A program made the translations under genes and the position numbers. The notes beneath the pieces were generated by a model. The model did no database searches and was not told the origin of the DNA. It was given only the letters and a program-made list of their open reading frames with translations. From the NCBI GenBank assembly GCA_030148305.1, contig JASBTS010000225.1, positions 1-53,867 on the forward strand: a stretch of DNA of 53,867 nucleotides, given 5' to 3'. Positions 1-8,799 of the stretch are shown here, one piece after another. The stretch comes from Allomuricauda sp. Its GTDB lineage: Bacteria > Bacteroidota > Bacteroidia > Flavobacteriales > Flavobacteriaceae. Each line of letters starts with the position of its first letter. Positions within the stretch are counted from its first letter, which is position 1.

Positions 1-1
1 A

Positions 2-3000
2 ACTTTGATCGTCAGCTACATTGGGTACAGGACGGTAGAAATCCCAATCAATAACCAAAGTACGATCAATGTGATCCTAGAGGAGGATGCCAATCGTTTG
101 GATGAGATTGTAGTAACAGGTTATGGATCGCAGGCCAAAAAGGACCTGACCGGTGCGGTCACCGTGGTAAACACTGATGAACTTAAATCAGTGCCCGCGA
201 CCACTTTTTCCCAACAGTTGCAAGGTAGGGCAGCCGGTGTCACAATCGTTAACGATGCCCGACCAGGTGGTGAGGCAACCGTGCGTATCCGTGGTTTCGG
301 AACATTGGGGAACAACGACCCCCTCTACATTATTGACGGTGTACCATCCCAACGCCAATCTAACCTGAACCCTAACGATATTGAATCATTGCAGGTATTG
401 AAAGATGCTTCTTCTGCTTCTATCTACGGTTCTAGGGCGGCCAACGGGGTTATCATCATCACTACCAAAAAAGGAAAAATGGGGAAACCCACTATTACCT
501 ATAATACGTACTATGGTATTCAGTCTCCTGCTAAAGATGCAGAGTCATTGAATGCTGAAGAACTTGGAAGATACTTGTATTTGGCCGATTTATATGCAGG
601 TAAGACCCCTAGTCATGGACAGTACACCTTTGGGCCTAACGGTGAGGTGACCATACCAGACTATGTTTTCCCAAGTGGAGCCAATGAGGGAGATCCAGGT
701 ACGGACCCAAGCCTTTATGCCTTGGAACCAGGTAATATTTATGCCATTACCCGTTCTGCCGATACCAATTGGTGGGATGCAGTAACAAGATCGGCGCCTA
801 TTCAAAGCCATAACATTTCTGCTTCAGGAGCAACAGAAGCTGCACGTTATGCCTTTAGTCTTGGTTATTTCTCTCAAGAGAGTATAATAAAGTTCGCTAG
901 CTATGATAGGGTGTCCTTGAGGGCCAATACCGAGTTTAGGACATTGAACAAAAAATTGACCATTGGGGAAAATTTCACGACTTCCTTTGATAACTTAAAA
1001 GGAAACGTTTCCAATGATGATGAGCAAAGCCCAGTTTCTGGTGCTTACAAACACCATCCATTACTTCCCATTTATGATATTGCCGGTAATTTTGCAGGTA
1101 GTAGGGGAGCCAACTTGGGGAACAACTTTAACCCATATGCACGACTATCTAGGGATCAGGACGATAGAAGATACGGTCTACGACTACTGGGGAATGCTTA
1201 TGCGAACTATGAGTTGATCCCTGGACTAGATTTACGTACCAGTTTTGGTGTGGATGCAAGGGTGCAAAGAGTTAAGAATTTGGACCGTCCACAGCCTGAA
1301 TATGTAGAAGGTAACTTTATTCGTAGTTCGGAAGCCAGAGAGCAATATGAATATCAGTGGACATGGACCAATACATTGACCTATGCCAAAACCTTTAATG
1401 AAGTTCATAATTTCAAGGCTTATGTGGGTGTGGAATCTATTCAACAGTTTGAAGAACGTTTTGAGGCCCGTCGTGAAAGATATGCTTTCGGGACCACCAA
1501 TATTTTGAGCTATTTGGATTTGGGTGATGCTACAACAGCGACCAACAGAGGATATGTATTCCAAGATTATTCCTTATGGTCGCAATTCGGTCAGTTGAAC
1601 TATGACTATGACGGAAAATATTTGGCCCAGGTTATCTTAAGGAACGATTCCTCTTCAAGATTCCAACAAGCCTCCAGAAGTGCATTCTTCCCTGCCTTTA
1701 GTTTAGGTTGGAGGATGTCCGATGAAAAATTCATGGATAATGTTACTTGGATCGATAACTTGAAACTTCGTTATGGTTGGGGTAAAACAGGTAACCAACA
1801 AATTGGGGACTATAATGCCTACACCACCTATCGTTCTGACATCTTAACTGGAGGTTATCCAATTGATGGTTCTACAGGTTCTCCACAGATTGGATTCGCT
1901 CCAAGAGCTTTCGGAAATCCAAATGCCAAGTGGGAGGCCACAACTTCTAATAACATCGGTATGGACTTGGTAATGTTGGACAATAAGTTGTCTGTTAACC
2001 TTGATGTTTGGAAAAGGGTTACTACCGACATGTTGATCAACGTTCCTGTTACGTATACAGCTGGACAAGCTGATGAACCTGCTTTCAACGTTGGGCAAAT
2101 GACCAACAAGGGTATCGATTTGGGAATCAGCTATGGAGATAAGAAAGGGGATTTTTCCTATGAGGTAAGTGCCAACATTTCTACTTACAAGAACAATGTT
2201 GATGCTCTAGAGGGAGAAAGCACTAGAATTTTTGGTCAAAGTAGAAGGATTCCGGCTTTGTCTATCACCGAAGCAGGTTCACCATTGTCTTCTTTCTACG
2301 GGTTCAAAACCTTGGGGATTTTCCAATCACAGGCTGAAGCTGATGCCTGGGCCCCTTATGGTGATTATAATGCGCCTGGTAAATTTAGGATTGCCGATAT
2401 TAACAACGACGGGGAAATCAACGATGATGACCGTACCATTATCGGTAGCCCACACCCTGATTTCACTTATGGTATCAATATTAATTTGAGCTATAAAAAC
2501 TTGGATTTGAACATCTTTGGTAACGGATCCCAAGGTAACGATGTGTTCAACTATGTAAGGTATTTTGCAGACTTCAACACTTTCCAAGGTAACAGAAGTA
2601 GAAGGGCACTTTACGATGCTTGGCAACCAACCAACCCAACAGCTGATCCTAGCACATGGGTAGCGGCCAATCCAGGTGCCACATCGCCTATTATGGATGC
2701 CAATGACCAGATCAGTAGTAGACCTTCTTCTTACTTGATCGAGGATGGTAGTTTCTTCAGGTTAAAGAATATTCAGTTGACCTATAACTTTCCTGAGAAA
2801 ATTATATCCACCATTGGTTTGGACAGGGCCCAAGTTTATGTGCAGGCACAGAACGTAGCTACCTTTACCAAATACACAGGTCTTAACCCCGAAGTTCAAT
2901 TGAGCAACGCGGATGACTCAAGAAGGAACCTAACTTTAGGTTATGATGGAGGTTCACAACCAGTGGCCAAAACAATAAGTTTGGGGCTAAATGTTACACT

Positions 3001-3007
3001 TAAATAA
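2..3007 (+). CDS. SusC/RagA-type TonB-linked outer membrane transporter (5' end outside window)
   Basis: This is the outer-membrane beta-barrel partner of a SusCD pair, importing oligomers across the outer membrane with TonB energy. The reading frame is open from base 2 and enters inside the N-terminal carboxypeptidase-regulatory-like domain (SYIGYRTVEIPI), so the signal peptide and true start lie upstream of the window. The linker LDEIVVTGYGSQ is the family hallmark. A plug domain follows (about residues 45-160 of the visible part, with RIRGFGT and PLYIIDGVP), then a long barrel ending in GLNVTLK and TAA. About 1000 residues are visible, near the full family size. The SusD gene starts about 20 nt after the stop. 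The substrate cannot be read from the sequence. Confidence 0.95.
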   Translation, partial: TLIVSYIGYRTVEIPINNQSTINVILEEDANRLDEIVVTGYGSQAKKDLTGAVTVVNTDELKSVPATTFSQQLQGRAAGVTIVNDARPGGEATVRIRGFGTLGNNDPLYIIDGVPSQRQSNLNPNDIESLQVLKDASSASIYGSRAANGVIIITTKKGKMGKPTITYNTYYGIQSPAKDAESLNAEELGRYLYLADLYAGKTPSHGQYTFGPNGEVTIPDYVFPSGANEGDPGTDPSLYALEPGNIYAITRSADTNWWDAVTRSAPIQSHNISASGATEAARYAFSLGYFSQESIIKFASYDRVSLRANTEFRTLNKKLTIGENFTTSFDNLKGNVSNDDEQSPVSGAYKHHPLLPIYDIAGNFAGSRGANLGNNFNPYARLSRDQDDRRYGLRLLGNAYANYELIPGLDLRTSFGVDARVQRVKNLDRPQPEYVEGNFIRSSEAREQYEYQWTWTNTLTYAKTFNEVHNFKAYVGVESIQQFEERFEARRERYAFGTTNILSYLDLGDATTATNRGYVFQDYSLWSQFGQLNYDYDGKYLAQVILRNDSSSRFQQASRSAFFPAFSLGWRMSDEKFMDNVTWIDNLKLRYGWGKTGNQQIGDYNAYTTYRSDILTGGYPIDGSTGSPQIGFAPRAFGNPNAKWEATTSNNIGMDLVMLDNKLSVNLDVWKRVTTDMLINVPVTYTAGQADEPAFNVGQMTNKGIDLGISYGDKKGDFSYEVSANISTYKNNVDALEGESTRIFGQSRRIPALSITEAGSPLSSFYGFKTLGIFQSQAEADAWAPYGDYNAPGKFRIADINNDGEINDDDRTIIGSPHPDFTYGININLSYKNLDLNIFGNGSQGNDVFNYVRYFADFNTFQGNRSRRALYDAWQPTNPTADPSTWVAANPGATSPIMDANDQISSRPSSYLIEDGSFFRLKNIQLTYNFPEKIISTIGLDRAQVYVQAQNVATFTKYTGLNPEVQLSNADDSRRNLTLGYDGGSQPVAKTISLGLNVTLK

Positions 3008-3028
3008 CGAAAACTAATGTTTACAGAA

Positions 3029-4783
3029 ATGAAAAAGATAATATCGACATTGCTTGGAACTCTTAGCTTGCTGGCTTTGGTACTAAGTTGTAACAACGAT
3101 TTTTTGGATCGACAGCCTCAAGGCCAGTTCAGTGAATCGGATGTTGCTACGCTTGATGGAGTAAATGGTCTTCTACTTGGTGCCTATACCATGGTGCCTG
3201 GGGGAGGCTTGGAAGGTCAGACATGGCATAATGACATTCAAAACTGGGTGTTTAATTTAGCTTCTGATGATGCATTGAAAGGAACCGATGCTGGTGACCA
3301 GCCAGAGCAGTCCTTTATTGAGGCATATGACTTCCAATCCTTCAATGTTCATATCCGTGACAAATGGAGAGGACTTTATAAAGGTGTAGCTGCTACCAAT
3401 AACGTCATCAAAACTTTGGAAAAAGTGGAGGATGCTACCGATGAGCAAAAACAAGAGATCATTGCTGAAGCTCGATTCTTAAGAGGATTGTTCCATTTTG
3501 AAGCTAGAAAAATGTGGAGAATGCCCACCTATATTAGCGATGAGAACTTTGATCTTAATGACCTTGAAAGCACCAAGATTCCGAATGACCGTGAGATATG
3601 GCCGTTCATTGAAGCTGATTTTGCTGCAGCTGCTGCCGTTTTGCCTGAGACACAAAGTGAAGTAGGAAGACCAACAAGTTGGGCCGCCAAAGCATTTTTG
3701 GCCAAGGCTAAAATGTATCAAGGATGGAATTCGGATGGTTCTGCCAATACTGCTAAATTGCAAGAAGCCAAGCCAATATTGGAGGATATCTTGAACAATG
3801 GACCTTTCTCTTTGATGGAAAAATACCAAGATAACTTCTTGGTGGCTACCAGAAACAATTCGGAATCCATTTTTGAAGTTCAGTACGCCATTAGCAGTGC
3901 AACAGGTGACGCGGCCAACAGAGGAATCGGACTTGCACATCCATACATCGATCCTTGGGGTTGTTGTGGATTTTACCAAGTTTCACAAAACTTGGTGAAT
4001 GCCTTTAAAACAGAAGGCGGATTGCCAATGTTGGATACCTTTGATGATGCAGATGTACCTTCTACGGTAGACCCTGTTACCACTTTATCTACATATACCG
4101 GAGCTTTGGATCCACGTATTGACCATTCTGTGGGTAGACCAGGTATCCTTTACAAAGGATTTAAGATTTATCAAACCGATTTTGTTCGGGACCTTACTTA
4201 TGCCGGACCATTTTTCAGTATGAAACATGTGGCCGAACCAGAAGCTTTTGGTCAAGGAGGATGGGGTAACTTATCAGCCAATAATTACCGACTTATGCGT
4301 TTGGATATGATTATACTTTGGTTGGCAGAGGTTGAAGTGGAAATAGGTGACTTGGAAGTTGCCAGAGGTTTGGTAAACCAAATCAGGGCCAGGGCCGCAA
4401 ACCCAGATGGCTTCGTACCTATGGCTACTCAAGGAGAGGAACGCAACGACTTCACCATCGTTGAAGGAACTCCTGCTGCCAATTATGAGATTTCCGAATA
4501 TACTACTGCATGGACAGATAAGGATGTAGCCAGACAAGCGGTACGCTTTGAGACTAGGTTGGAATTTTCTATGGAAGGACATCGCTTCTTTGATCTTCAG
4601 CGTTGGGGAATTGCTTCAAGTGTGTTGAACCAATACATACAAAGCGAATCACAACACAGAACTTATTTGTCCGGAAGATCTTTCCAGCAGAATAAAAATG
4701 AATTTTTCCCAATTCCTATCGAAGCCATCGACAGGTCTGTGAAAGATGGTGCGCCTACCTTAACACAGGATCCAGCGTACTAG
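3029..4783 (+). CDS. SusD/RagB family nutrient-binding outer membrane lipoprotein
   Basis: SusD-like proteins form the lid over the SusC barrel and bind the substrate at the cell surface. I chose the ATG at 3029 (MKKIISTLLG) rather than the in-frame ATG at 3017, because it starts a clean lipoprotein signal with lipobox LVLSC (Cys about residue 21). NDFLDRQPQG after the Cys and the C-terminal EGHRFFDLQRWG and FFPIP motifs are typical of the family. TPR-like helical segments occupy residues about 100-240. Length (584 aa) is normal. It is cotranscribed with the upstream SusC gene and followed by a strong hairpin. No substrate prediction is possible from this sequence alone. Confidence 0.94.
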   Translation: MKKIISTLLGTLSLLALVLSCNNDFLDRQPQGQFSESDVATLDGVNGLLLGAYTMVPGGGLEGQTWHNDIQNWVFNLASDDALKGTDAGDQPEQSFIEAYDFQSFNVHIRDKWRGLYKGVAATNNVIKTLEKVEDATDEQKQEIIAEARFLRGLFHFEARKMWRMPTYISDENFDLNDLESTKIPNDREIWPFIEADFAAAAAVLPETQSEVGRPTSWAAKAFLAKAKMYQGWNSDGSANTAKLQEAKPILEDILNNGPFSLMEKYQDNFLVATRNNSESIFEVQYAISSATGDAANRGIGLAHPYIDPWGCCGFYQVSQNLVNAFKTEGGLPMLDTFDDADVPSTVDPVTTLSTYTGALDPRIDHSVGRPGILYKGFKIYQTDFVRDLTYAGPFFSMKHVAEPEAFGQGGWGNLSANNYRLMRLDMIILWLAEVEVEIGDLEVARGLVNQIRARAANPDGFVPMATQGEERNDFTIVEGTPAANYEISEYTTAWTDKDVARQAVRFETRLEFSMEGHRFFDLQRWGIASSVLNQYIQSESQHRTYLSGRSFQQNKNEFFPIPIEAIDRSVKDGAPTLTQDPAY

Positions 4784-4822
4784 AGAAATAATTTTTTATT
4801 TTTAGAGCTAGATGCCTAACAA

Positions 4823-4860
4823 TCAAAAGGCCATGATATCTTTTTATCACGGCCTTTTGA
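4823..4860 (+). terminator. Hairpin after the susCD pair
   Basis: A 16-bp inverted repeat with one mismatch has arms at 4823-4838 and 4845-4860, around a 6-nt loop. The right arm ends in CCTTTTGA rather than a long T tract. It lies 40 nt after the SusD stop and 63 nt before the next start, so it may terminate or attenuate transcription between SusD and the FG-GAP gene. It could also be a 3' stabilising structure with read-through. Confidence 0.55.
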
Positions 4861-4923
4861 AATTAATGGAAATTGGAGATTTTACAGGGTCAAAGACCTA
4901 CACAACCGGCTAAACAAACAAAC

Positions 4924-7900
4924 ATGAAAAAATGTATCCCCCTTTTATTGCTTTCTATTTTATTTGGCTCATGCCATAAGGATACAATGCATTTATATAA
5001 ACAAAAGCTTGCCGATGATACAGGTATTCATTTTAATAACAAAATTGTGGAAACGGATAGTTTCAACATTCTTACAAGTGAATACATATTTAATGGTGGT
5101 GGAGTAGCTGTTGGGGATTTCAACAATGATGGCAAAAGTGACCTATTGTTCACCGGGAACCAAGTAGCCAATCAATTGTATTTGAACCAAGGGGATTTTA
5201 AGTTCAAGGAAGTTGGCAAAGAATCGGGCATAGGTGCAGAGGATAGATGGTGTACTGGTGTAGCGGTGGTAGATATTAACTTGGATGGCTGGCTCGATGC
5301 CTATATCTGCACGGCGATGAATAATGAAGGGGATCAAAGAAAAAACTTACTCTTCGTAAATCAGGGCCCCGATAAAAACGGAGTCCCCAAATTCCGTGAA
5401 ATGGCTTCGGAATATGGCATTGCTGATTCCAGCAATAGCATGAATGCCACTTTTTTTGATTACGACAAAGATGGTCTTTTGGACCTTTATGTGCTTAACA
5501 ACCAACAAGTACATACACTACCGACCAACTATCGCCCCAAAATAAATGACGGTACGGCCATAAGCAATGATAGACTGTACCATAACAATGGTGATGGGAC
5601 ATTTACCGATGTCACCTTGCAGGCTGGGATCGTTTATGAAGGTTTCGGGCTGGGACTTGCAATTTCAGATTTGAACTATGATGGGTGGCCAGATATTCAC
5701 GTAAGCAATGATTATTTGACCAATGACCTCCTCTACATCAACAATGGTGATGGTACTTTCACCAATAAAATAGAGGATTATATAAAACACCAAAGCAAGT
5801 TTTCCATGGGATCCGACATCGCGGATTATGACAACGATGGTTTCTTGGATATTATAACGTTGGACATGTTGGGGGAAACCAACCAACGTATGAAAACTAC
5901 AATAGGAAGCACCAATTATTTGGAGTATATCTTAAACGAAAGATATGACTACCAATATCAGTATATGCGTAACATGTTGCACAAAGGTTCCGATTCTGGA
6001 GGTAATTTTAGTGAGATCGGCCTTATGGCCGGAATTTCCAAAACAGATTGGAGCTGGGCACCACTTTTTATGGATGTGGACAATGATGGATTTCGTGACT
6101 TATTGATAACCAACGGGTTTCCAAGAGATGTTACGGACAGGGATTTCGGTGATTTTAGGTTAGGAGCCGCATCGTTTCTTAGCCCTGCCCAAATCCTCGA
6201 TTCCATTCCTGTGGTAAAAATTCCGAACTATGCTTACAGGAACAAAGGCGATTGGACCTTTGAAGAAGTTGGAACTTCATGGGGCTTGAATATCCCCTCC
6301 TTTTCAAACGGGGCTGCCTTTGCAGATTTGGATGGTGATGGCGATCTTGATTATGTGGTCAACAACATAAACGAAGAAGCATTTGTTTTTGAAAATCAGT
6401 CCGAAAAAGAAGCTTTTGGAAAGAATAATTCCCTTAGGATCCAGCTAAAGGGAAGCAAGGAAAATCCATTGGCCATCGGTACCAAAATATTGATCCACTA
6501 CGGGGATGATCAAAAACAATATTACCAGCATTATCTTAGTAGGGGGTACATGTCTTCCATAGAACCCATTGCCCATTTCGGTGTGGGTGGTAATAAAACG
6601 ATCACCAAGGTTGAAGTGGAATGGCCAGATGGCAAGTATAGTATTTTCAACAATGTGCCGGCCAATGAGTTGGTACAGTTGGATTATGAATCTGGTAAAA
6701 GTCAGGAGAATCCCGATATACTGGAAATGAAATCCAATTCTTTGGTAAAACCGATGGTATCTGAAATTTCAGGAAAGGTTGGAATCGACTACAGGCATAA
6801 AGAGCAGGATTATGTGGATTTCAACTCCCAGCAAAGGATCATACCACATAAATTAACACAGAACGGACCATGCCTTGTGGTAGGTGACATCAATGGGGAC
6901 ACATTCGAAGATGTTATCGTGGGAAGTTCTGCCGGCTATTCGCCGACTATATTATTTCAGGATGCAAATGGTAATTTTGTGGAAAGCCAAATGTTTTCGG
7001 ACAAACCGGAAATGGGTTACGAAGAGGTAGGTATGGAGTTGTTCGATATTGACAATGATGGTGACCTGGATCTTTACCTGGTTTCTGGCAGTAATGAATT
7101 TGCCGAAGGAAGTGAATTATATAACGACCGTATTTTGATCAATGATGGTAAAGGAAATTTTTCTGTCGACAAAAACAGAATGCCCCAAATAAATGCCAGT
7201 GGATCAGTGGTCAGGGCCATGGATTTTGACAACGATGGCTTTATGGACCTTTTTGTGGGTGGAAGAACCCCGGTGGGGAAATATCCAATGGCAGAAAGAA
7301 GTTTTTTGCTGAAAAATGACAATGGGGTTCTAAAGGATGTTACCCAAGAACTGGCCCCCGAACTGGTAAATGTGGGGATGGTTACTGATGCCATTTGGAC
7401 CGATTACGATAATGATGATAGACCTGACTTGGTAATCGTTGGTGAATTTATGCCCATTACATTTTTCAAAAATGTAAAAACCGCTTTTCAAAAGGTTGAA
7501 GAAACCGGATTGGAAGGCAAAGTGGGTTGGTGGGAATCCATTAAGGCCAAGGATATGGATGGCGATGGGGATATTGATTTTGTGGCAGGTAACCTGGGCA
7601 AGAACAATTTTTTTCAGCCTTCGGAAGATAGACCGGTACGTTTGGTAACGAAGGATTTTGATGCCAATGGAACCCAAGACCCTGTTTTCTTTGCTTATTT
7701 GAAAGATACTAAGGGAGAATATCAACCCTATCCTGTTAATTTTTGGGGCGATTTAAATTTACAGAGTCCACTTTTCAGGAAAAAATTCGATTACTTCCGG
7801 GATTATGCCGAAGCGTCTTTGAACACCTTGTTCAGTGAAGAGGAAATCAAAGATGCATTGACATTGGAGGGGAATTTTGATGAAAGTGTTTATATCGAGA

Positions 7901-8283
7901 ATCTTGGAAACGGGAAGTTTGTTTTTCATTCATTGCCCATAGAAGCACAGTTGGCTCCCTTGAATGATCTATTACTTACCGATGTAGATGGAGATGGAAA
8001 CATGGACATACTCGGAGTTGGCAACGATTTTGGCAATGAGACTTTTATTGGTAGGTACGATGCTTTCAACGGGGTATTCCTAAAAGGTGACGGTAAAGGA
8101 AAATTTGTTGCGGTGAAAACAAGCATCAGTGGTTTCATGGTGCCTGGTGATGCCAAAGCAATTGCCACGGTTAAAACCGCATCTGGCCCTAGTATGTTTT
8201 TTGTGACCCAGAACAAAGGAAAACTGTTGGTTTTCCGACAATTTTCTGACCTGGACAGAGACCTAAAAAGCACGCTCCAGTAA
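4924..8283 (+). CDS. FG-GAP/VCBS repeat lipoprotein with ASPIC/UnbV domain
   Basis: This is a very large (1119 aa) surface or periplasmic lipoprotein of the VCBS/FG-GAP plus ASPIC/UnbV type often found beside SusCD pairs. I start it at ATG 4924 (MKKCIPLLLL), which gives lipobox ILFGSC; the earlier in-frame start at 4873 would bury the signal peptide. Repeated calcium-loop motifs are visible, for example DFNNDGKSD, DINLDGWLD, DYDKDGLLD, DLDGDGDLD, DIDNDGDLD and DVDGDGNMD. These build a beta-propeller. An ASPIC/UnbV segment (GVGGNKTITKVEVEWPDG) sits near residues 545-590, followed by a second propeller. The role is probably binding or processing at the surface; the ligand is unknown. Confidence 0.9.
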   Translation: MKKCIPLLLLSILFGSCHKDTMHLYKQKLADDTGIHFNNKIVETDSFNILTSEYIFNGGGVAVGDFNNDGKSDLLFTGNQVANQLYLNQGDFKFKEVGKESGIGAEDRWCTGVAVVDINLDGWLDAYICTAMNNEGDQRKNLLFVNQGPDKNGVPKFREMASEYGIADSSNSMNATFFDYDKDGLLDLYVLNNQQVHTLPTNYRPKINDGTAISNDRLYHNNGDGTFTDVTLQAGIVYEGFGLGLAISDLNYDGWPDIHVSNDYLTNDLLYINNGDGTFTNKIEDYIKHQSKFSMGSDIADYDNDGFLDIITLDMLGETNQRMKTTIGSTNYLEYILNERYDYQYQYMRNMLHKGSDSGGNFSEIGLMAGISKTDWSWAPLFMDVDNDGFRDLLITNGFPRDVTDRDFGDFRLGAASFLSPAQILDSIPVVKIPNYAYRNKGDWTFEEVGTSWGLNIPSFSNGAAFADLDGDGDLDYVVNNINEEAFVFENQSEKEAFGKNNSLRIQLKGSKENPLAIGTKILIHYGDDQKQYYQHYLSRGYMSSIEPIAHFGVGGNKTITKVEVEWPDGKYSIFNNVPANELVQLDYESGKSQENPDILEMKSNSLVKPMVSEISGKVGIDYRHKEQDYVDFNSQQRIIPHKLTQNGPCLVVGDINGDTFEDVIVGSSAGYSPTILFQDANGNFVESQMFSDKPEMGYEEVGMELFDIDNDGDLDLYLVSGSNEFAEGSELYNDRILINDGKGNFSVDKNRMPQINASGSVVRAMDFDNDGFMDLFVGGRTPVGKYPMAERSFLLKNDNGVLKDVTQELAPELVNVGMVTDAIWTDYDNDDRPDLVIVGEFMPITFFKNVKTAFQKVEETGLEGKVGWWESIKAKDMDGDGDIDFVAGNLGKNNFFQPSEDRPVRLVTKDFDANGTQDPVFFAYLKDTKGEYQPYPVNFWGDLNLQSPLFRKKFDYFRDYAEASLNTLFSEEEIKDALTLEGNFDESVYIENLGNGKFVFHSLPIEAQLAPLNDLLLTDVDGDGNMDILGVGNDFGNETFIGRYDAFNGVFLKGDGKGKFVAVKTSISGFMVPGDAKAIATVKTASGPSMFFVTQNKGKLLVFRQFSDLDRDLKSTLQ

Positions 8284-8506
8284 AGGAAAAGAGCCTCAAA
8301 AAAAATCAATTTGATACAATATGGCATAGAGGATTAAAATTCATGAATTTGAAGATGTTTTACTTCAATTGATTGTGTTTTAAATCTTTAGATGCGCTAA
8401 ATTTATTCGAGTTAGTTTTATTATACTGTTGACTTGTCTCTAAAATTTACAAGTGGCGTAAAAGCTTAAAATTTTGAGTTAGTTGAGGTTTAATTCAAGT
8501 TTAGTT

Positions 8507-8540
8507 AAGGCAATGTTGTATTTTCAGCATTGCTTTTTTT
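8507..8540 (+). terminator. Intrinsic terminator-like hairpin
   Basis: Arms 8507-8515 and 8528-8536 (core GCAATG/CATTGC, 9 bp with one G-T pair) enclose a 12-nt loop and are followed by a run of T to 8540. It is 224 nt after the stop of the FG-GAP lipoprotein gene, so it would end that transcript after a long 3' UTR, or end an unseen small RNA. Confidence 0.5.
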
Positions 8541-8743
8541 GTGATATATCGAGTAAGTTTTGGTGCCTTACCGGAAATTTTAGTGCTACTAAAAATGGTG
8601 CTCGAATACCTTTAAAATTGGGTTTGATTAATAAAAAATAGGATATAAAAGAGATTAAATGATGGTAAAGCAATAAGGGAAATTTGCAACCATTTTCATA
8701 TAATAATGGTATCAGGATAAAACCCCTGAACAAGGAAAAGTAA

Positions 8744-8772
8744 TTGCTTCACAAGTAAATTGCTTATTTTAG
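8744..8772 (+). promoter_or_regulatory. Candidate Bacteroidota promoter for the TPR-AraC gene
   Basis: TTG at 8744-8746 and TATTTTAG at 8765-8772 resemble the -33 and -7 elements of Bacteroidota promoters, with an 18-nt spacer. The ATG follows 27 nt after the -7 box. The match is imperfect (TAnnTTAG instead of TAnnTTTG). Confidence 0.4.
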
Positions 8773-8799
8773 AACTAAACTAAACTAACTGACTCCACA

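Larger units (their letters stand above)
8284..8799. other. AT-rich intergenic region, 516 bp
   Basis: This is the longest gene-free stretch in the window. It contains one terminator-like hairpin (8507-8540) and a plausible promoter just before the TPR-AraC gene (8744-8772). The short minus-strand open frame at 8524-8733 has low-complexity, hydrophobic composition and no recognisable features, so I do not call it. Nothing else stands out. Confidence 0.6.

Noticed and set aside
8524-8733. Minus-strand open frame of 69 codons in the intergenic region
   Set aside because: Low-complexity, hydrophobic translation in AT-rich DNA, no promoter or partner gene, and a terminator-like hairpin overlaps its 3' side.
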